From Eurosta solidaginis (lineage: Eukaryota; Arthropoda; Insecta; Diptera; Tephritidae): a DNA stretch of 64,000 nucleotides. Positions within the stretch are counted from its first letter, which is position 1, and every line of letters starts with the position of its first letter. The stretch is taken from NCBI RefSeq assembly GCF_040869045.1, contig NC_090321.1:133415689-133479688 (forward strand), in the 5' to 3' direction. Shown in pieces: positions 1-9,442 of the stretch. Made by a program: the position numbers and the translations under genes. The notes beneath the pieces were generated by a model. The model was not told where the DNA came from. It did not search any database and was given only the letters and a program-made list of their open reading frames with translations.

Positions 1-248
1 ACATGTTTTATGCCGACTCCGAACGGCATCAGCAAGGCAGATGAGTTTTCACTGAGAGCTTTTCATGGCAGAAATACACTTGGAGCGCTTGCCAGACACT
101 GCCGAGGGGCGACCCCGCTTAGAAAAATTGTCTTCTAATTTAAAAACCTTATTTCTAAAATTTTGATGTTGCTTTGCCCGGGAGTTGAACCCAGGGCATA
201 CGGTGTGATAGGCGGAGCACGCTACAATCACACCACGGTGGCCGCGGA
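1..248 (-). mobile_element. tRNA-derived SINE, copy 1 (runs off window start)
   Basis: Read on the minus strand, this is the same sequence as the repeat at 19724-20081: a tRNA-like head with an A-box-like segment (GTAGCGTGCTCCGC), a strong B box (GGGTTCAACTCCC, about 178-194), then a body that includes CTAAGCGGGGTCGCCCCTCG. A tRNA-like head with pol III boxes fused to an unrelated body is the usual plan of tRNA-derived SINEs. It is not a functional tRNA gene: there is no acceptor stem pairing and three diverged copies exist in the window. It interrupts gypsy gag sequence, which resumes at about 251. The 3' end lies beyond base 1. Confidence 0.8.
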
Positions 249-250
249 AT

Positions 251-927
251 AAAGACATCAGGCAATAAAACAGAATTAATTATCCGTTTCCAAAACGTTC
301 CTGACGAAATCCGTGGAAATTTCGAAGATTTTGCAGTCGACGTCGACGCTGCGCGAGACAACAGTGGAGACAGCAGCGACAAGGCACAAGCCAACAAAAT
401 CAACGAAGAAACGAGCAGTGTGGAAATCGTTAACGAAATAAGTACACAAATTCAAAGTAACGAAGAAGCAATTGAACAAACGAGTGTTGCAGCTGAAGAG
501 AAAAAGAGTGATAAAAAAGAGTGTGATTCAAATGAATGGCTTCTATTAAAATATGAGTTGGAGTTACTAAAACGCGAGTGTGAAATACAAAAGAGAGAAA
601 ACGAAATACTAAAGAGAGAAAAAGAACTGTTGAACAATGGTTGTGATCAAAAAGAGTATTTCCAACAAGCATGACGTTAAAGAACTTATTTCTGAATTTT
701 CTGGTAACGCAGATTGCTTTAAAATGTGGCAAACTCATTTGCAAAATATTCGAAGTACTTATAATTTGAACGACAACAACATGGGAGCACTAATTGCAAA
801 TCGACTAAAAGGTAACGCGTTGAAGTGGTTGCACTCTCGTGCCGATTTAATCACAATGCCTTTCGATAAATTCTTATTGGAAATTAACTCTCTATTCGAT
901 GAAAAGGCAAGTAAGTTGATGTTGAAG
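251..927 (+). pseudogene. Ty3/gypsy gag, N-terminal part (broken)
   Basis: An open frame runs from about 251 to 674 and encodes a charged coiled-coil stretch rich in KREKEIL-type heptads (residues about 40-75 of the frame starting at 420). A second frame (637-927) encodes a capsid-like segment with GNALKWLHSRADL, typical of retrotransposon Gag. The two frames overlap, so a frameshift separates them. The element is on the plus strand and continues after the inverted-repeat insertion at 928-1283. The true start is lost: a SINE occupies the upstream side and no 5' LTR is in the window. As Gag it would assemble the retrotransposon core particle in the cytoplasm. This copy cannot encode an intact protein. 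Confidence 0.7.
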
Positions 928-1283
928 CAAAGAGTATATATTTGTTAAGAGGCGTCACTCGATACTTTGTTGTTGCCAAAGCAACCCTGTCATGTCGAAT
1001 GTGATTCTCAAGGAAGTTTTGTTTAGTTTTTTTTAATTGAATCCTATATAGTTATGCGGTAAAGTGACTTTGCATAATTACGATTTTTGGAAAGAGAATT
1101 AATTAATTAATTTAATACAATCAATAAAATAAACACAAATACCCCACGAAAATATATAGAAGGCGTTTTTATAAATACATCTGATAAAAAAAACCAACGA
1201 CTACCTTGAGAAAACATCGAGTAATTTGCTTTGGCAACAACAAAAGTATCGAGTGACGCCTCTTGACAAATATATACTCTTTG
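928..1283. mobile_element. 356-bp inverted-repeat element (MITE) inside gag
   Basis: Left arm 928-984 and right arm 1226-1283 are near-perfect inverted repeats of about 57 bp. Both ends begin CAAAGAGTATATATTTGT, with one mismatch and one 1-base indel further in. The 7-bp sequence GTTGAAG flanks it directly (921-927 and 1284-1290) as a target-site duplication. The interior is AT-rich and non-coding. Terminal CA..G matches the hAT end rule (A2, G5), but hAT duplications are usually 8 bp, so the superfamily stays open. Removing the element plus one GTTGAAG puts the two gag frames back in register, which shows that it landed in an open gag. Confidence 0.88.
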
Positions 1284-1911
1284 GTTGAAGAGAAAACTTG
1301 AAACCAGACGGTGGTTGATTTCTGAATCGTTGGAAGAATATTTTCATGCGAAATTGATTTTAGCAAACAGAATTTTAATTGAAGAAGATGAGTTGGTTGA
1401 GTATTTAGTAGAAGGAATACCAAAAAAAGCATTGCGTTCACAAGCCAAAATGCAAGGGTTTAGCAACAAATATGAGTTGTTAGAAGCATTTAGAACAATT
1501 CCATTACCAAAGTACCCATTAAAAAAGAAATTACACCAAATATCCAACATGAGCAACCAAATGGCGAGCAGCAAGTAGCCACAGCCAACAGGTGCTACAA
1601 CTGCAACTCAGTTGGACATTTAGCAAATGAGTATCGTAAATCCAAAGGTGAGTGGGGTGCTTGCCATGTATGTGGAGTAGTTGGCCATTATGCATCAAAT
1701 TTTCAACAGAGAAAGGTCGCGCCAGTTCATTATGTCACTAATTCGATGGAGGATGACGAGTTTGTAAGATCTATTATTTGTAAGTTTATACTTAAATTCT
1801 AAACTTTATTATAAAACTCCTTTAGACTCACTAATTGATACAGGAAGCCCAATTAGCATTATTCACCAGAAGTTCGTACCAAGTGGTCAATTCCCGTTCT
1901 ATGAAGTGGTG
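1284..1911 (+). pseudogene. Ty3/gypsy gag C-terminus, zinc knuckles and start of protease
   Basis: Frame 1285-1578 continues Gag after the MITE; a +1 shift near 1550 leads into two zinc-knuckle motifs starting at about 1593 and 1662. Each has the C-x2-C-x4-H-x4 spacing, but the last cysteine is replaced (CYNCNSVGHLANEY and CHVCGVVGHYASNF), so both knuckles are disabled. At 1837-1848 the codons for D-T-G-S form an aspartic protease active-site motif, followed by a stretch ending at about 1911. The protease/RT coding sequence resumes at about 13.8 kb, so roughly 11.9 kb of later insertions split this gene. Confidence 0.75.
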
Positions 1912-2038
1912 AAGTGAAAACAGTTTTCACCACTTCACCTGATATGCGATTCAGTTTGAAAAAAAAAATAGTTATATTTACCGTCAAATTTTTTCATTTA
2001 ATGAATATTTTTTCAACCTTGAATTTGTCCGTGAAAAA

Positions 2039-2554
2039 TCTATATATTTAAAAGAAAGTGGTGTTAGTTACACTATAACTCAAGAACTGATGAACCGATT
2101 TGGCTGAAAATTGATGCGAGAGGTAGCTTAGAACCAGGAGACGGACATAGGATACTTTTCATCCCGTCTGAATGGGTTTCAGGATCCGTCCGAGATCCCG
2201 TCGGGGTTATTTTGGAACTTTTTCGGGACTATATCAGGGTCATTTCCGGATCCTTCTGGGATCCCGTCAGTGTTATTTCGTGACATTCTCGGTATCCTTC
2301 AGGCATAATTTCTGGATAGTTTTCGGGATCCATATGGGATCACGTCGCGGTCATTTCGCGGCTTTTTCTGGATAATTTCGATCATTTGGGGATCCTATCA
2401 GGTTAGCAGCTCATTTAGTTATTTTTTTTAACTCTATTACAAAAATGAAATATATTAGACAGACAATTTTTTTAAACAAATAACTTGATAAGCAGGTTAA
2501 CGTGAATGTTCTATTTATTTTCTCCTTGCGGACGAGCTCGCGGGTAAAGGCTAG
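2039..2554 (+). mobile_element. Helitron-like non-autonomous element
   Basis: It starts with TC (2039) after an A and ends with CTAG (2551-2554) before a T, which fits the Helitron rule 5'-A[TC...CTRR]T-3'. Just before the 3' end is the palindrome CGAGCTCG (about 2533-2540), at the usual place for a Helitron 3' hairpin. The 5' part contains CTATAACTCAAGAACTGATG and AGGAGACGGACATAGG, and the 3' part a GCGGACGAGCTCGCGGG segment. In my memory such phrases recur in insect Helitron-like repeats. The middle is an imperfect GGATCC/GGGATC-rich repeat without coding capacity. No RepHel protein is present. Confidence 0.6.
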
Positions 2555-3197
2555 TATAATATATATATTAAGTAGTGATATATACCACTTGAGGTAAACC
2601 CACTTCTTAGGAGGGACCATACCTACAAATAAGAATAGATACAAGAATACAGATAAGGGTAGAAAGAGCATATGAATAGGGAGAGGAAGAAGGCATATGA
2701 GAAGAAAAAGGGAAGGGAAACAAAAAATAAAAAGTATAGGGAAAAGAAAGTGGAGAAGAGTAAGAGATGGGGAGGGCGAACGAGAGAGAGGCTGAGAAGG
2801 AGAGGAAAAGGGCAAGGAAAGGAAAACGAAAAGGAAATTTGGGAAGGAAAGAGAGAAGGAATAGGGGAAGGAAAAAGGAAACGAAAAGAAGTGGAAGGAA
2901 AGGAGATGAAAAGCGGAACGGAAAAGGATAATGGGAAGGGGAGGGAAAATGGAAAGGAAATAAGGCGAAGAAAAAGGAAAGGAGAAGAAAAATGGGACGG
3001 AAAAGGGTAGGGAAGTGGGAAAAGAAAGGGGAGGAGTGGAAAGGCGAAGGGAGAGGGGGAGACCGAGGGAAGGAGAATGAGAGGGAGGGAGATAAAAAGA
3101 TGGAGAAAAGGAAGAGCCGTAAGAATGAGGCTAAATGCCCAAAAAGAAACCAGTAATAAATTAGAAGCGTTAATTGCCAAAATTCTTTAAAAAGTTT
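2555..3197. repeat. Purine-rich low-complexity tract
   Basis: From about 2640 to 3110 the plus strand is almost pure A/G (GGAAAGGAAG-like runs, imperfect and not a single clean unit). The long open frames on both strands here (185 codons minus, 112 codons plus) follow from this composition and are not genes. It lies between the Helitron-like end and the Penelope-like inverted repeat. Nothing else is recognisable in 2555-2640 or 3110-3197. Confidence 0.8.
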
Positions 3198-3367
3198 ATT
3201 ATTTACTTATTTTGTTTAAAGCTGGCTTCAGGTCAAATTGAGTAAAACACAATATATTTAAGTTTTAGTACCATTATATTTTGGCTACTCTTCCGGTAAC
3301 CGTCTTCAGGGCGTAACTATTGACAAAATCAAAACAAAATAAAATAAAACATTGACAATTGCACATA

Positions 3368-4390
3368 TTAAAAATTATAAAATTGAACAATAATATATGT
3401 ACATACATTGCATTTATTTACACGTCTGCTCTGTCTGACGTGGTGCGCGCAGTTCGCTATATCTGTCTTATAATTGAGCCTAACGTTTGTATCTTTGTCG
3501 ACGATATGTAACATTTCTAGAGTGAAACGTTTGCTATAATGTTGTTCTTGCTGGAGAATCTTTGTTTCTTCAAAATTTGGTGTATGTGCTCTCATTTTAC
3601 AGTGCATCATGAGTGCTGCTTTTTGATTCATTACATTATGGCAATGTTTTAAATCCGACTTGTGTTGGGCAAGTCTACTTTTCAATTATTGTTTGCTTGT
3701 TCCTACATAAACACTATGGCAAGGCTCATTGCTTTTACCTCCTTTGCATGAAACTTCATAAACTACGTTACTTTTTTCCATTTCGGGTATTTTAGAGTTT
3801 GTTTTGTTGAAAAAGTTTTTCAAGGTATTTATAGGTTTGTGTGCTATTTTAATATTTTCTTTATTGTAACAATCTGACGTCGGGAGTCGTTCAGAGAGTT
3901 GAGGTACATAAATAACTGATTTGAAAATTACTGGGTTTTCGGATTTTTGCTTTTGGTTTTGATGTTTTGATTTATTTAATAAGCTTTTAATAGTTTTATC
4001 GGGGAAATCGTTATTCCTTAGTAATACAAATATTTCTTTTTCTATTTGGTTGTGGTACATCTCATCTGAACTTTGTAACATCCTTCGAATACAGCCCATT
4101 GCTGTATTTCGTATCATCGCCTTTGGGTGTTTAGAAAAAAAGTTGACGATTCGTCCTGATGCCGTCGGTTTATTGTACCACTTTAATTTGAGTACATTTC
4201 CATACTTGTTTATCATTGAATCCAGATAAGTTAATTTTCTGTCTTGTTCTAGTTCTATGGTGAATTGTATACTTTTGCTGAAAGAGTTTAGCGCGTTTGG
4301 GCGGTAACGACGTATTAGATGTAAGTTTGCTTCTTTCGGCCTTTGTAATAATTTATGGCTTACCCAAAACTCATAAGGAAGGATTACCAC
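3368..4390 (-). pseudogene. Penelope-like RT C-terminus + GIY-YIG endonuclease
   Basis: One frame runs 4390 to 3368 with a single in-frame TAA at 3686-3688. The first part has the RT C-terminal segment (LTYLDSMINKYGNVLKLKWY, then TASGRIVNFFSKHPK). The second part holds the GIY-YIG nuclease: NVVYEVSCKG at the first motif, SVYVGTS at the second, then KSRLAQHKSDL after the stop. The nuclease normally nicks target DNA for priming. The stop falls between the second motif and the downstream helix, so the copy is dead. Its 5' side joins the opposite-strand half at about 4300. Confidence 0.78.
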
Positions 4391-4785
4391 TTAGACCGAT
4401 ATGTTCGGAAATCGGATCGCCATCGTACGGATTATGTAAATATATTACGGATATACTCAAAAATTTAACAGCGAACTCCATATATAATATACGAAACACA
4501 CTAGATTTTAAAGAAAGATTAAACAATGCCTACATAGGTGATGACGAAAAACTTATATCATTTGACGTTATTTCCCTATTCCCGAGTATACCTATACAAT
4601 TAGCACTTGACGTTATTTTAGAAAAATGGACAATAATACAAGAACACACAATGATACCAAAGCAATTATTTATGGAAATAGTAAAATTCTGTATTCAGGA
4701 AAATAGATATTTTAAATACAGTATACAATTCATCATAGAACTAGAACAAGACGGAAAATTAATTAAAGAAATCCCCAGAAGATGA
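4297..4785 (+). pseudogene. Penelope-like RT, N-terminal fragment
   Basis: The 162-codon frame has Penelope-type RT landmarks: IIYGLPKTHKEG and PLRPICSEIGSPSYGL (the PKTHK...RPI motif), then LISFDVISLFPSIPI with the first catalytic aspartate. It breaks off after QFIIELEQDGKL and joins 3' untranslated sequence without the YADD region. The same IELEQD segment appears in the minus-strand half, so the halves overlap slightly in coding content but come from opposite-strand copies. Confidence 0.75.
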
Positions 4786-4816
4786 CGTGAAAAAAGAACG
4801 TCGAAACGCGTCGGGA
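4770..4816 (+). ncRNA. Hammerhead-like ribozyme motif A (Penelope-like)
   Basis: Core CAGAAGA (4776-4782) stands where CUGANGA is expected, with U4 changed to A. Then come one U, stem II GACGT (4784-4788) pairing with ACGTC (4798-4802), and GAAA (4803-4806). After that CGCGTC gives a minimal self-complementary stem III (CG/CG) and cleavage site U-C, followed by GGGA, which pairs with TCCC just before the core as stem I. A four-base palindromic stem III would favour a dimer, as proposed for Penelope-type hammerheads. The U4 change and the extra U before stem II may weaken activity. Confidence 0.55.
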
Positions 4817-5035
4817 AAAAACAACAACAACTGTTTTTAAATTTTTGACCATATGTGCTCAACCCAGCAAACATAAATATTATAAATTGGTCCATCTATA
4901 AACATAAAACAAATATTTACTTTCCAACAAGACAGTACACAGCTCCACCTCAGACAGAGCAGACGTGTAAATAAATGCTACATACATTGCATATATTTTT
5001 GTTCAATTTTATAATTTTTAATTTGTCAATAGTTA

Positions 5036-5080
5036 CGCCCTGAAGACGGTTACCGGAAGAGTAGCCGAAATATATTGGTA
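5036..5080 (+). ncRNA. Hammerhead-like ribozyme motif B in the Penelope terminal repeat
   Basis: Core CTGAAGA (5040-5046) is followed by an extra C, stem II GGTTAC (5048-5053) with GTAGCC (5061-5066), loop CGGAAGA, then GAAA (5067-5070). TATA follows as a self-complementary stem III with cleavage site U-U, then GGT that can pair with the GCC before the core (one G-U). The layout matches motif A. The inverted copy at 3281-3310 keeps the CTGAAGA core and stem II but has AAAA for GAAA, so it is probably inactive. Confidence 0.5.
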
Positions 5081-5229
5081 GTAAAACTTAAATATATTGT
5101 GTTTTACTCAATTTGACCTGAAGCCAGCTTTAAACAAAATAAGTAATTAATTAAGAGGTCGCCAAAATCACAAGTGTATTATTTACTAGGATATTTACTG
5201 ATATGGGCTATGGGCTTCTGACTTCGGAC

Positions 5230-6206
5230 ACTCTAGCTTTCAACTTTATCCCTGACAGGACGGACTATTGTATGCCGATAACTACTCCCTGAGCAACCTC
5301 CACCACAGTCGGGAGAGGAATGGGAAGAGGACACATCCGGGGAAGGGGACTGGTTTATTTGTTCACGGATGGGTCGAATATGGACTGAAAGGTTGGTGGG
5401 GGTATTTTGTCAAGAGCTAAATGTAAGCCGCAAATTTAAGTTGGCTGGTCACTGCATCATCTGACATCCTTTGCTCTGAAAGCAATGGAGAAGATTGAAT
5501 ACCACTACATCGAGATCAGCGGGCATATAGGACAGGCAGGTCGACAGAAACTGCATTTTATCAGCTGTCCACAGAAATCCAAAGTGCATTCGAATGCGAG
5601 GAGGTTGCGCTATGCGCATTTTTGGACATAGACGGGGCATTCGACAACACCTCCCACGAGAGTGTGAAAGAGGCACTCGAGAGAAGGGAGATACAATGTC
5701 CGATCCATGTGTGGATAAATGTCCTACTGCCTACGAGGATCAACGAAACCTCGAGTGGGGACGGTAAAGTAGAGATCAAGACAACCAAGGGACGTCCATA
5801 AGGGGCGTCCTGTTACCCCTGCTGTGGAGCCTCGTAGTAGATGAACTTCTACAGAGGCCCTCAGAAAACCGAATTCGATGTCAGGGGTACGCAAATGATA
5901 TTGTAATAATTGTAAGAGGCATATTTGAGAGCACCACTTGCGACATAATGCAAAGGGCATTGAAGTTAACGAAAGAATGGTGTACTGAGGTAGGGCTAAG
6001 TATCAACGCTAACAAGACAGCCATTGTGCTCTTCACCAGGAGCAGAAAACTGGAAGGGATGAGGCACATCGCAATGGATGGAGTACAGTTGCTGCACACG
6101 ACCGAGGTGAAATACTTCGACAACACCATATCAAAGGCCACAAGAGCAATAATGGTGTGCAGACTTATTGCAGGAAGATTCTGGGGATTTAGCCCAAAGA
6201 TCCTAA
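5230..6206 (+). pseudogene. R1-like non-LTR element: RNase H scrap + RT (5' portion)
   Basis: 5250-5455 reads as the start of a C-terminal RNase H domain (WFICS, GVFCQELNVS), out of order relative to the RT that follows, so the 5' side is rearranged. From about 5460 the RT is readable across frames: GRSTETALHQLS, CAFLDIDGAFDNTSH (catalytic D), then CQGYANDIVII with YADD changed to YAND, and LSINANKTAIVLFTRSRK. It ends in WGFSPKILK at about 6205, where the Jockey-like element is inserted; RT thumb and RNase H continue from about 12383. Order RT-RNase H suggests the R1/I group. Many stops and shifts. Confidence 0.68.
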
Positions 6207-6558
6207 AATGTAATGTAATGTAATGTATTTATTTATTACGGCTTTCCTAAGCTTAACTTAAATCTATTTTACATGTTTATAATTGTCTTCTGGACTATGC
6301 AATCTAGAATAGTTACATCTATGTCCTACCTTGGAGTACTATGGATGGGAGACTTCCAGATCATGCGAACAAAGTGTTGTGCTTGTGTAGTAGGCAACAC
6401 CTGCACGGCGATGCACTGAGTTAATCGAGTGATGTGTTTCAGTATGTGCTTCGGCAACCTTTTTTGTATGCGTACAAGAGCTTGGAAGTCTTGGCGCTAC
6501 ATAGCAGTATAGTTTCGCTGCACTTCTATCGATGCTATGGAAGCCCGCCTGTCCAGCA

Positions 6559-7904
6559 CTAAATTGGTAGTGTTCTGCAATAATTGTACAATTTTTGTAT
6601 AAATTTATTGGAATGACATGATCTAATATCATTCGGTAGTTCATTATAGGATTTAAGACCTTTATAATACAGATTACATTTGTCTGCTTCAGTTTTATAA
6701 GCCGGCAGATTAAAATCATTTTTATTACGAGTATTTACAGAGTGCATATCTTTTACATATTTTATATTAGTCCTCAAATACGCAGGCAAAGTTCCTTCTA
6801 TTATGTTTTTAATAAATTTTATGGTATAATAAAAAAGTTGCTGTCTAATGCTAAGCCAATTAAGAGAGCATAGCATGTCTCTGATAGGTGTGTCATACCG
6901 TTTTTTGAGAATGAATCTCATAGCTCGGTTCTGTTGCTTTTGTAGCTTGTATATCTGACTATCTCGCAAGATGAAAAATATAGTTGGGCAATAAATAAAA
7001 TGAGGTTCGATTATAGATCTGTAGACGATGATTTTATACCTTCTATTTAAATATTTTTGCAGGTTCGTTGTGTAAAATATAACTTGTTCGCTATTTTTCC
7101 TACCGTATAATCCACGTGCTCGTTGAAATTCAGCTTATCATCTATTTTTATTCCCAAGTATTTCATGGTGCTGACTTTTTCAATTAGTTCGTTATTTATA
7201 TTTAAGTTTTGTAGCTCACTGTTTTGAAAATTGCGTCTAGATATAACCATAAATTTCGTTTTATCGACATTCACTTTTAGTCTGTTTACGCATAACCAAC
7301 CATATACGCTGTTAAGATCTTCTTGCAGCTTAGCATATATTTCAGTAATATTGTTCCCACTTATCATCAGCAATGTATCATCAGCAAACAGTTTTATTTC
7401 ACAGTGCTTAATGGAGCTACTTATATCATTAATATATATATTGAACAGTATGGGTGCCAGCACAGACCCTTGAGGTAGACCAACAGGTACCTCCCTTTTA
7501 TCCGATACGGACGTTCCAGTCACTGTTCTTTGGTATCTGTTAATTAGGAAGTCTTGAAACCATTTTAGTTCTATACCAGAAACACCAATTTAAGAAAACT
7601 TTTTCAGCATTAAGTTTTGGTCGATCGTCTCGAATGCACGTTTTAAATCCAAAAACACAGCTAATATGTGTTTTTTCCTGCTTAAGTATTCTTTCCAGTT
7701 AGCTGCAACCAAATTCAAAGCACTTTCACAGGAATGTTTCTTTCGAAAAACAGATTGTTGAGGTATAATAATTACATTATCTTCTAAATACTTTGCCAGC
7801 TGATTTTTTACCACTGTTTCCAAAATTTTTTCATCACATTGTAACGTGTTAATAAGTCTTATCTCCTCAGCTTTGATGGTATTTTTAACTTTTTCTAATG
7901 GCAC
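6559..7904 (-). pseudogene. Jockey-like ORF2: reverse transcriptase and C-terminal domain
   Basis: Three frames in order (7904-7590, 7523-7047, 6969-6559) encode RT motifs: FRKKHSCESALNL, then AVFLDLKRAFETID (catalytic D), VGLPQGSVLAPILFNIYIND, and IKLFADDTLLMIS with the FADD active site at about 7377-7388, then MKYLGIKIDDKLNF. The last frame is the cysteine-poor C-terminal region (QQNRAMRFILKK, SYNELPNDIR). The catalytic aspartates are intact, but frameshifts near 7560 and 7010 break the reading. It reverse-transcribes element RNA at the nicked target site. Confidence 0.75.
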
Positions 7905-8089
7905 AACTATAGAAGATTAACAAGTTGAGAATAGAAAAAAACTGTATACGTTATGGAGTCTTTAACGACTCCTTCCGACACAAGTTTCTTCCCTCCAATT
8001 TTATTTTTAAACTTACTTACTATATGATCTATTTCAAACAACTATTTATAAACAAACCACCGCTGTATAGCTAAATGGTTAGCACAGCA

Positions 8090-8157
8090 TGCCTAAAGCG
8101 TACTGATGATGAAGGCTTAGCACCCTTCGAAATGGATCTATCTGCGCAGCTATGGCA
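8090..8157 (+). ncRNA. Type I hammerhead ribozyme in the 428-bp unit (unit 1)
   Basis: Core CTGATGA (8103-8109), one extra U, stem II GAAGG (8111-8115)/CCTTC (8124-8128) with loop CTTAGCAC, then GAAA (8129-8132). Stem III is minimal: A-U, U-A and G-U pairs closing loop GATC. The predicted cleavage is after ..TATC (8142/8143). Stem I pairs GCGTA (8098-8102) with TGCGC (8143-8147), then across an internal loop TGCC (8090-8093) with GGCA (8154-8157). All invariant core bases are present. The unpaired U between A9 and stem II is the one oddity. Confidence 0.7.
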
Positions 8158-8517
8158 GGTTGTCTGAAAAATTTTCTACTTACTATTCCAAAAACAAAAT
8201 AAAATTTTTCAAATTTAGAAAAATTTAAAAATAACAATAATTATCATTAGAGAAAAATTATTGTTCTGGCCTTGAGCTCGATTCGAACCTTGAATGATTT
8301 ATCAATAGGCCGATAAAAACAAAAACAATTGTTAATAAACCATGAGCACTTGGGAATGTCAAACAAAGTAATTGACAATAAACAAAAATCCAGCATTATC
8401 AGTGATTTGCACCAGATGGCGCAACCCTGAATAAATATAGTTGGTAAAAAGGAATAGAAGTAGCAAATTTGCCAGTCAAACAAACCACCGCTGTATAGCT
8501 AAATGGTTAGCACAGCA

Positions 8518-8585
8518 TGCCTAAAGCGTACTGAGGATGAAGGCTTAGCACCCTTCGAAATGGATCTATCTGCGCAGCTATGGCA
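8518..8585 (+). ncRNA. Hammerhead ribozyme, unit 2
   Basis: Same structure 428 bp further on. The core reads CTGAGGA (8531-8537): the only core change falls at N7, the one position of CUGANGA where any base is allowed. Stem II GAAGG/CCTTC, GAAA and the stem I halves are unchanged. Such a silent change is what a selected or recently active ribozyme would tolerate. Confidence 0.68.
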
Positions 8586-8945
8586 GGTTGTCTGAAAAAA
8601 TGTCTACTTACTATTCCAAAAATAAAATACAATTTTTCAAATTTAGAAAAATTTAAAAATAACAATAATTATCATTAGAGAAAAATTATTGTTCAGGCCT
8701 TGAGCTCGATTCGAACCTTGAATGATTTATCAATAGGCCGATAAAAACAAAAACAATTGTTAATAAACCATGAGCACTTGGGAATGTCAAACAAAGTAAT
8801 TGACAATAAACAAAAATCCAGCATTACCAGTGATTTGCACCAGATGGCGCAACACTGAATAAATATAGTTGGTAAAAAGGAATAGAAGTAGCAAATTTGC
8901 CAGTCAAACAAACCACCGCTGTATAGCTAAATGGTTAGCACAGCA

Positions 8946-9014
8946 TGCCTAAAGCGTACTGATGATGAAGGCTTAGCACCCTTTCGAAATGGATCTATCT
9001 ACGCAGCTATGGCA
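8946..9014 (+). ncRNA. Hammerhead ribozyme, unit 3 (variant)
   Basis: Core CTGATGA at 8959-8965. Stem II loop side has one extra T (CACCCTTTCGAAA), and the stem I 3' strand starts TACGC instead of TGCGC, which pairs better with GCGTA (A-U becomes Watson-Crick at the former G-U). Otherwise as unit 1. Confidence 0.62.
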
Positions 9015-9374
9015 GGTTGTCTGAAAAATTTTCTACTTACTATTCCAAAAACAAAATACAATTTTTCAAATTTAGAAAAATTTAAAAATAACAATAATTA
9101 TCATTAGAGAAAAATTATTGTTCTGGCCTTGAGCTCGATTCGAACCTTGAATGATTTATCAATAGGCCGATAAAAACAAAAACAATTGTTAATAAACCAT
9201 GAGCACTTGGGAATGTCAAACAAAGTAATTGATAATAAACATAAATCCAGCATTATCAGTGATTTGCACCAGATGGCGCAACACTGAATAAATATAGTTG
9301 GTAAAAAGGAATAGAAGTAGCAAATTTGCCAGTCAAACAAACCACCGCTGTATAGCTAAATGGTTAGCACAGCA

Positions 9375-9442
9375 TGCCTAAAGCGTACTGATGATGAAGG
9401 CTTAGCACCCTTCGAAATGGATCTATCTGCGCAGCTATGGCA
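9375..9442 (+). ncRNA. Hammerhead ribozyme, unit 4
   Basis: Core CTGATGA at 9388-9394, with stem II, GAAA, minimal stem III and stem I identical to unit 1. The array stops 142 bp later, inside the unit, at the junction with Jockey-like ORF2. Confidence 0.68.

Larger units (their letters stand above)
3198..5153. mobile_element. Penelope-like element, head-to-head rearranged copy
   Basis: Long inverted repeats bound the element (about 3198-3440 and 4945-5153; both contain AGCTGGCTTCAGGTCAAATT or its complement, and the GGTAACCGTCTTCAGGGCG block). The minus-strand half encodes RT C-terminal sequence plus a GIY-YIG nuclease; the plus-strand half encodes the RT N-terminal part. The two halves meet head to head at about 4297. 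RT plus C-terminal GIY-YIG is diagnostic of endonuclease-bearing Penelope-like elements, which often carry partial inverted second copies and hammerhead ribozymes near their ends. Both features are seen here. Confidence 0.8.

Noticed and set aside
178..250. tRNA gene at 178-250 (and at 19730-19790)
   Set aside because: B-box and A-box words are present, but there is no cloverleaf with a paired acceptor stem, and the sequence recurs in three copies with a common non-tRNA body; it is a SINE head.
2411..3180. Long Ser/Pro/Phe-rich minus-strand proteins of 134 and 185 codons
   Set aside because: Translation of the purine tract; low complexity, no start context, no neighbours in support.
8247..9340. 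Family of 72-78-codon proteins (MFDWQICYF...)
   Set aside because: Identical short frames repeat only because the DNA is tandemly repeated; no domain and no conservation beyond the DNA itself.
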